Shown piece after piece: positions 60,546 through 64,000 of a stretch of 64,000 nt of DNA. Every line of letters starts with the position of its first letter. Positions within the stretch are counted from its first letter, which is position 1. Position numbers and translations under genes: made by a program. The stretch covers positions 62,001-126,000 of the forward strand of contig JAJZQN010000003.1 of NCBI GenBank assembly GCA_021847605.1. Direction: 5' to 3'. The notes below the pieces were generated by a model, which worked only from the letters and a program-made list of their open reading frames with translations, was not told the DNA's origin and searched no databases. Origin of the DNA: Pseudomonadota bacterium (GTDB lineage Bacteria; Pseudomonadota; Alphaproteobacteria; Sphingomonadales; Sphingomonadaceae).

Positions 60546-61199
60546 GTGTATGTGATCGTCATTCTCGCCATGATCGCCGGTTTTCTGGCGCTGCGGCTCT
60601 ATTCCGTGCTGGGCAAACGCACCGGCCATGAACAGGAGCCTGCGCTGCGTCCGGCGGAAGAACGCGCCAAGGTAACGGTGCTTGCGCCGCGCCCCATGGC
60701 GGAAGGCGGCGGCGATTCGGTGCGTCTGGCTGACGGCCTCATCACCCCGACCGCCGAAGCGGGGGTTCGCGCGTTGATCGCTGCCGACCGCAGCTTCGAT
60801 GTGCCCCAGTTCGTGGAAGGCGCCAAAAGCGCATATAAGATGGTGCTGGAGGCTTTCTGGCGTGGTGATCGCCAGGAACTCGAATGGCTCTGCGACGCTG
60901 ACGTGCTTGCGTCTTTCGAAGAGGCTATCGCGGCTCGCGAAGCCGATGGCCATGTCCTCGACAACCGTCTCGTCCGCATCGACAAGGCGCAGATCGTCTC
61001 CGCTTCGGTCGATGGCCGCATTGCCGAGGTGGCTCTCCGCTTCGAAGCGGACATCAGCGCTGTTACCCGCGATCAGGACGGCAATGTTGTCGCCGGGTCG
61101 CTGACCGATGCGGTCGGTACGCGCGATATCTGGACCTTTACCCGCGACATTCGCAGCGCGGACCCCAACTGGAAGCTCAGCGAAACCGACGAAGCATGA
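60546..61199 (+). CDS. Tim44/TimA family protein (GTG start)
   Basis: FVEGAKSAYKMVLEAFWRGDRQELEWLCDADVLASFEEAI; divergent from secB. Confidence 0.9.
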   Translation: MYVIVILAMIAGFLALRLYSVLGKRTGHEQEPALRPAEERAKVTVLAPRPMAEGGGDSVRLADGLITPTAEAGVRALIAADRSFDVPQFVEGAKSAYKMVLEAFWRGDRQELEWLCDADVLASFEEAIAAREADGHVLDNRLVRIDKAQIVSASVDGRIAEVALRFEADISAVTRDQDGNVVAGSLTDAVGTRDIWTFTRDIRSADPNWKLSETDEA

Positions 61200-62443
61200 T
61201 CCGTCGTCAAACGGGGGGCGCGCTCGCAGCAGCGCTGATGCTGTCCGCCTGCGCGGGTGGGGTCATTCCGCCATCGGCCGGCGGCCCTGCGCCGTCCCGA
61301 CCGGGCGGCGAAGTTGCAACCCGCCCCGTTCCATCGACGCCGCGTCCGACCCTGCCGGTCGTCACGCCAACCGATCCGGAACTGGCGACCGATACCGCAG
61401 CCGCGCTGGGCATCACCCGTGGTCCCGATGTCGCCAGCCTGATGCCGCCGGGTGAACGATCGCGTCAGGCGCTGGCCGCTTTCCGCCTGTCCTGCCCCTC
61501 GTTGATGAAGCGCACGGATCAGAGCGGCCTCACCAGCGGCGCAGACTGGAACAATGCTTGCGCCGCCGCATCGAGCTGGCCTGAATCCTCGGCCAATGAA
61601 TTTTTCGCCCGCTATTTCGAAGCGGTGCAGGTGGGCGATGGCAAGGCGTTCGTCACCGGCTATTATGAGCCGGAAATCTCCGGTTCGCGCACCCGTCAAT
61701 CGGGCTATGACGTCCCCATCTATCGCCGCCCCAATGACCTGATCGACGTCAATCTCGGTGCGTTCAGCGACGCGCTCAAGGGCAAGACGGTACGGGGCAA
61801 GGTGCAGGGCACTAACCTCGTCCCCTATGACGAACGCTCGCAGATTGTGACCGGTTCTCTCGCCGGGCGCGGTCTGGAACTGGCATGGGCGGCCGACCCG
61901 GTCGAATTTTTCTTCCTTCAGGTTCAGGGCAGCGGCCGTCTGAAGCTGCCTGATGGCGGCGTCATGCGGATCGGCTATGATGGTCAGAATGGCCGTGACT
62001 ATACCGGCATCGGCAAGCTGATGAAGGATCGTGGCCTCATTCAGGCCGGGTCGATGCAGGACATCATGCAATATTTGCGCGCTCACCCGACCGAGGGTGC
62101 GGCGATCATGAATGAAAACAAGAGCTTCGTCTTCTTTCGCGAACTGACCGGCGCCGGGCCGCTGGGCGCGATGGGCGTGCCCGTCACGCCGGAAGCAACC
62201 GTTGCGGCTGATCCCAAATATATTCCCATGGGCGCACCTGTCCTCCTTTCCCTCGACCGCGCCGAACCCAACGGTATCTGGATCGCGCAGGATACCGGGG
62301 GCGCGATCAAGGGTGCGAATCGCTTCGACAGCTTCTGGGGCGCCGGCGATCGGGCACGGGGTGTAGCAGGGGGCATGGCTGCCCGTGGAAGCGCCCTCAT
62401 CCTGCTGCCGATCGGATCGAGCGCCCGGCTCGTTCGGCCGTAA
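61196..62443 (+). CDS. mltA: membrane-bound lytic murein transglycosylase A
   Basis: FVTGYYEPEISGSRTRQSGYDVPIYRRPNDLI; WIAQDTGGAIKGANRFDSFWG. Confidence 0.94.
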   Translation: MIRRQTGGALAAALMLSACAGGVIPPSAGGPAPSRPGGEVATRPVPSTPRPTLPVVTPTDPELATDTAAALGITRGPDVASLMPPGERSRQALAAFRLSCPSLMKRTDQSGLTSGADWNNACAAASSWPESSANEFFARYFEAVQVGDGKAFVTGYYEPEISGSRTRQSGYDVPIYRRPNDLIDVNLGAFSDALKGKTVRGKVQGTNLVPYDERSQIVTGSLAGRGLELAWAADPVEFFFLQVQGSGRLKLPDGGVMRIGYDGQNGRDYTGIGKLMKDRGLIQAGSMQDIMQYLRAHPTEGAAIMNENKSFVFFRELTGAGPLGAMGVPVTPEATVAADPKYIPMGAPVLLSLDRAEPNGIWIAQDTGGAIKGANRFDSFWGAGDRARGVAGGMAARGSALILLPIGSSARLVRP

Positions 62444-62453
62444 GCCTTCGGCC

Positions 62454-62990
62454 ATGGTGCGGCGGCCTCTTTCTCCCGATGAGCAGGCGCTCTGGGAAGC
62501 GCTGGCCCGTACGGTTCGGCCGCTCAGGCCCGGCGCTCGACCGCAGCCCATGCCCGTTTCGCCCGTAAAGGCGAAGCCGGTCACGGCCACGCCGCCCCCG
62601 CCCTTCATGGCTCCCGTGGCGATGCCGGTTCGTACCCCCACGGCCACGCTCGATTCGACCTGGGAAAAACGCATTCGTGGCGGCAATCTGACGCCCGATT
62701 TCAGCATCGATCTCCATGGTCACACGCTTTCCGCCGCGCATGCCCGCCTTAACCAATTGATTTCTGCTGCATGGGCGCAGGGAGCGCGCACTTTGCTCGT
62801 CGTCACCGGCCGTCCGCCAAAGATACGTGGCATCGGCAATGCGGAAAGCCGGCGCGGCGCAATTCGCGGCGAAATCGGCCATTGGCTGGAAAGCGGCCCC
62901 TATGCCGACCATATCGCCAGCATCCGAGTCGCCCATCCGCGACATGGCGGAGACGGCGCCCTGTACGTCATTTTGCGCCGCAAAAAATAA
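62454..62990 (+). CDS. Smr domain protein
   Basis: SIDLHGHTLSAAHARLNQLISAAWAQGARTLLVVTGR. Confidence 0.9.
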   Translation: MVRRPLSPDEQALWEALARTVRPLRPGARPQPMPVSPVKAKPVTATPPPPFMAPVAMPVRTPTATLDSTWEKRIRGGNLTPDFSIDLHGHTLSAAHARLNQLISAAWAQGARTLLVVTGRPPKIRGIGNAESRRGAIRGEIGHWLESGPYADHIASIRVAHPRHGGDGALYVILRRKK

Positions 62991-63089
62991 CTGTTTCTGT
63001 CACCGATGCTGAGCCTTTTTTAACCACTGTCCTGCAAAACTTCTTGATCGGGTCTTTCCCGTGGGAGCCACAGCGGGACAGGGAGGCAT

Positions 63090-64000
63090 ATGCAGGGCGT
63101 GACATTGAAAAGCCGCGCTGCTGCCTTTGCCTGCGCCGCGGGGGCGCTGGTCTTCATCCTGTCGCTGGTCCTCAGCTACAGCAGCGGGCCTCAGGATGAC
63201 CTGCTGACGGTCGGCCGTGCGCTGATTATCGCCATTTTATGCGGCACCATGAGCTGGGCCTCGGCCAGTCGCACCATCGCCACCACTGCAACGGCCCTCG
63301 ACGCCGCGACGGAAAGGCTGCTGGCCGCCGCCCATGGCGATCTGCAATCCCAGGTGCCTGTCGACATTGCGCGCGAACTGCCCGACCTGTCGGTGGCGAT
63401 GCAAAGCCTGTTCAGTCAGGTCCGCACCAATCTGGATCATGTTCAAACGCTGGCCCTGTTCGATCAGGTGACGGGCCTTGCCAATCGCACCAGCTTCTGC
63501 CGTCAGGTCGAACGGCATCTGGCCGAGCGGGAGGGGGAGGATATGGCGGCCCTCTTCTTCATCGATCTCGACGGGTTCAAGGCGGTGAATGACACGTTGG
63601 GCCATGCCGCCGGTGATCAGTTGCTCGCCCGTGTTGCCGGGCGCCTGCGCGAAGTCGTCATGGCGCAGGTCAGCACTGGCGTGGGCGATGCGGTGATCGG
63701 TCGCCTCGCCGGCGACGAATTCACCATGTTCTTCCCGCATCTTTCGGGTCGCAACGCGGGCGCGCGCATTGCCCGCGCCATTCAGTTCGCGCTGGGTGAA
63801 CGCTTCGATCTGGGCAGCCAGCATGTCGATCTGGGCGCGTCGATCGGCATTGCCTGCTACCCCGATCATGGCGACACATTGCCTGCGCTGCTGCGCGCCG
63901 CCGACATCGCCATGTATCATGCCAAGCATCAGGGGCGGGGCAGGGCCGAAATCTACACCGACGAACTGGCGCTGGAAGCGGCGGATCGTGCGGAGCTGGA
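63090..64000 (+). CDS. GGDEF-domain protein, truncated by window end (probably GGDEF-EAL)
   Basis: N-terminal TM, FFIDLDGFKAVNDTLGHAAGDQLL, RLAGDEF, SIGIACYPDHGD, ADIAMYHAKHQGRGR; GGAGG upstream of ATG. Confidence 0.88.
   Translation, partial: MQGVTLKSRAAAFACAAGALVFILSLVLSYSSGPQDDLLTVGRALIIAILCGTMSWASASRTIATTATALDAATERLLAAAHGDLQSQVPVDIARELPDLSVAMQSLFSQVRTNLDHVQTLALFDQVTGLANRTSFCRQVERHLAEREGEDMAALFFIDLDGFKAVNDTLGHAAGDQLLARVAGRLREVVMAQVSTGVGDAVIGRLAGDEFTMFFPHLSGRNAGARIARAIQFALGERFDLGSQHVDLGASIGIACYPDHGDTLPALLRAADIAMYHAKHQGRGRAEIYTDELALEAADRAEL

Overview
The window looks like ordinary alphaproteobacterial chromosome. Gene content, synteny and repeat sequences suggest Sphingomonadaceae; this is inference and no search was run. 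It is dense, GC-rich and mostly housekeeping: a Tad/Cpa pilus locus edge (cpaB partial, cpaA), purL, xseB-ispA-coaD, queA, pabB/pabC, an aspartate-type aminotransferase, msrA, infC, thrS, and a block moeB-like/dut/coaBC/ubiB/ubiE/mutM/rpsT/dnaA, followed later by trpS, murJ, secB, Tim44-like, mltA, smr and the start of a GGDEF gene cut by the window end. There are two tRNA genes (Ala-CGC, Arg-CCT), two TonB-dependent receptors, one ParDE-type toxin-antitoxin pair, several intrinsic terminators and several families of intergenic palindromic repeats. I found no CRISPR array, transposase, prophage, restriction system, defence island or biosynthetic cluster, and nothing I would claim as a major new system. 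The items most worth a second look are: (i) a perfect 22-bp palindrome overlapping a predicted -10 box in front of a DUF2807-like gene; (ii) infC, whose Shine-Dalgarno is spaced for a non-canonical AUA start; (iii) a small membrane-protein/XRE-regulator operon with an inverted repeat over its -35; (iv) a 144-bp imperfect palindrome filling a convergent intergenic gap; (v) a terminator-like hairpin at the very 5' end of the thrS transcript; (vi) a cytochrome b561-YceI fusion; (vii) a small membrane protein overlapping an exported MsrA.
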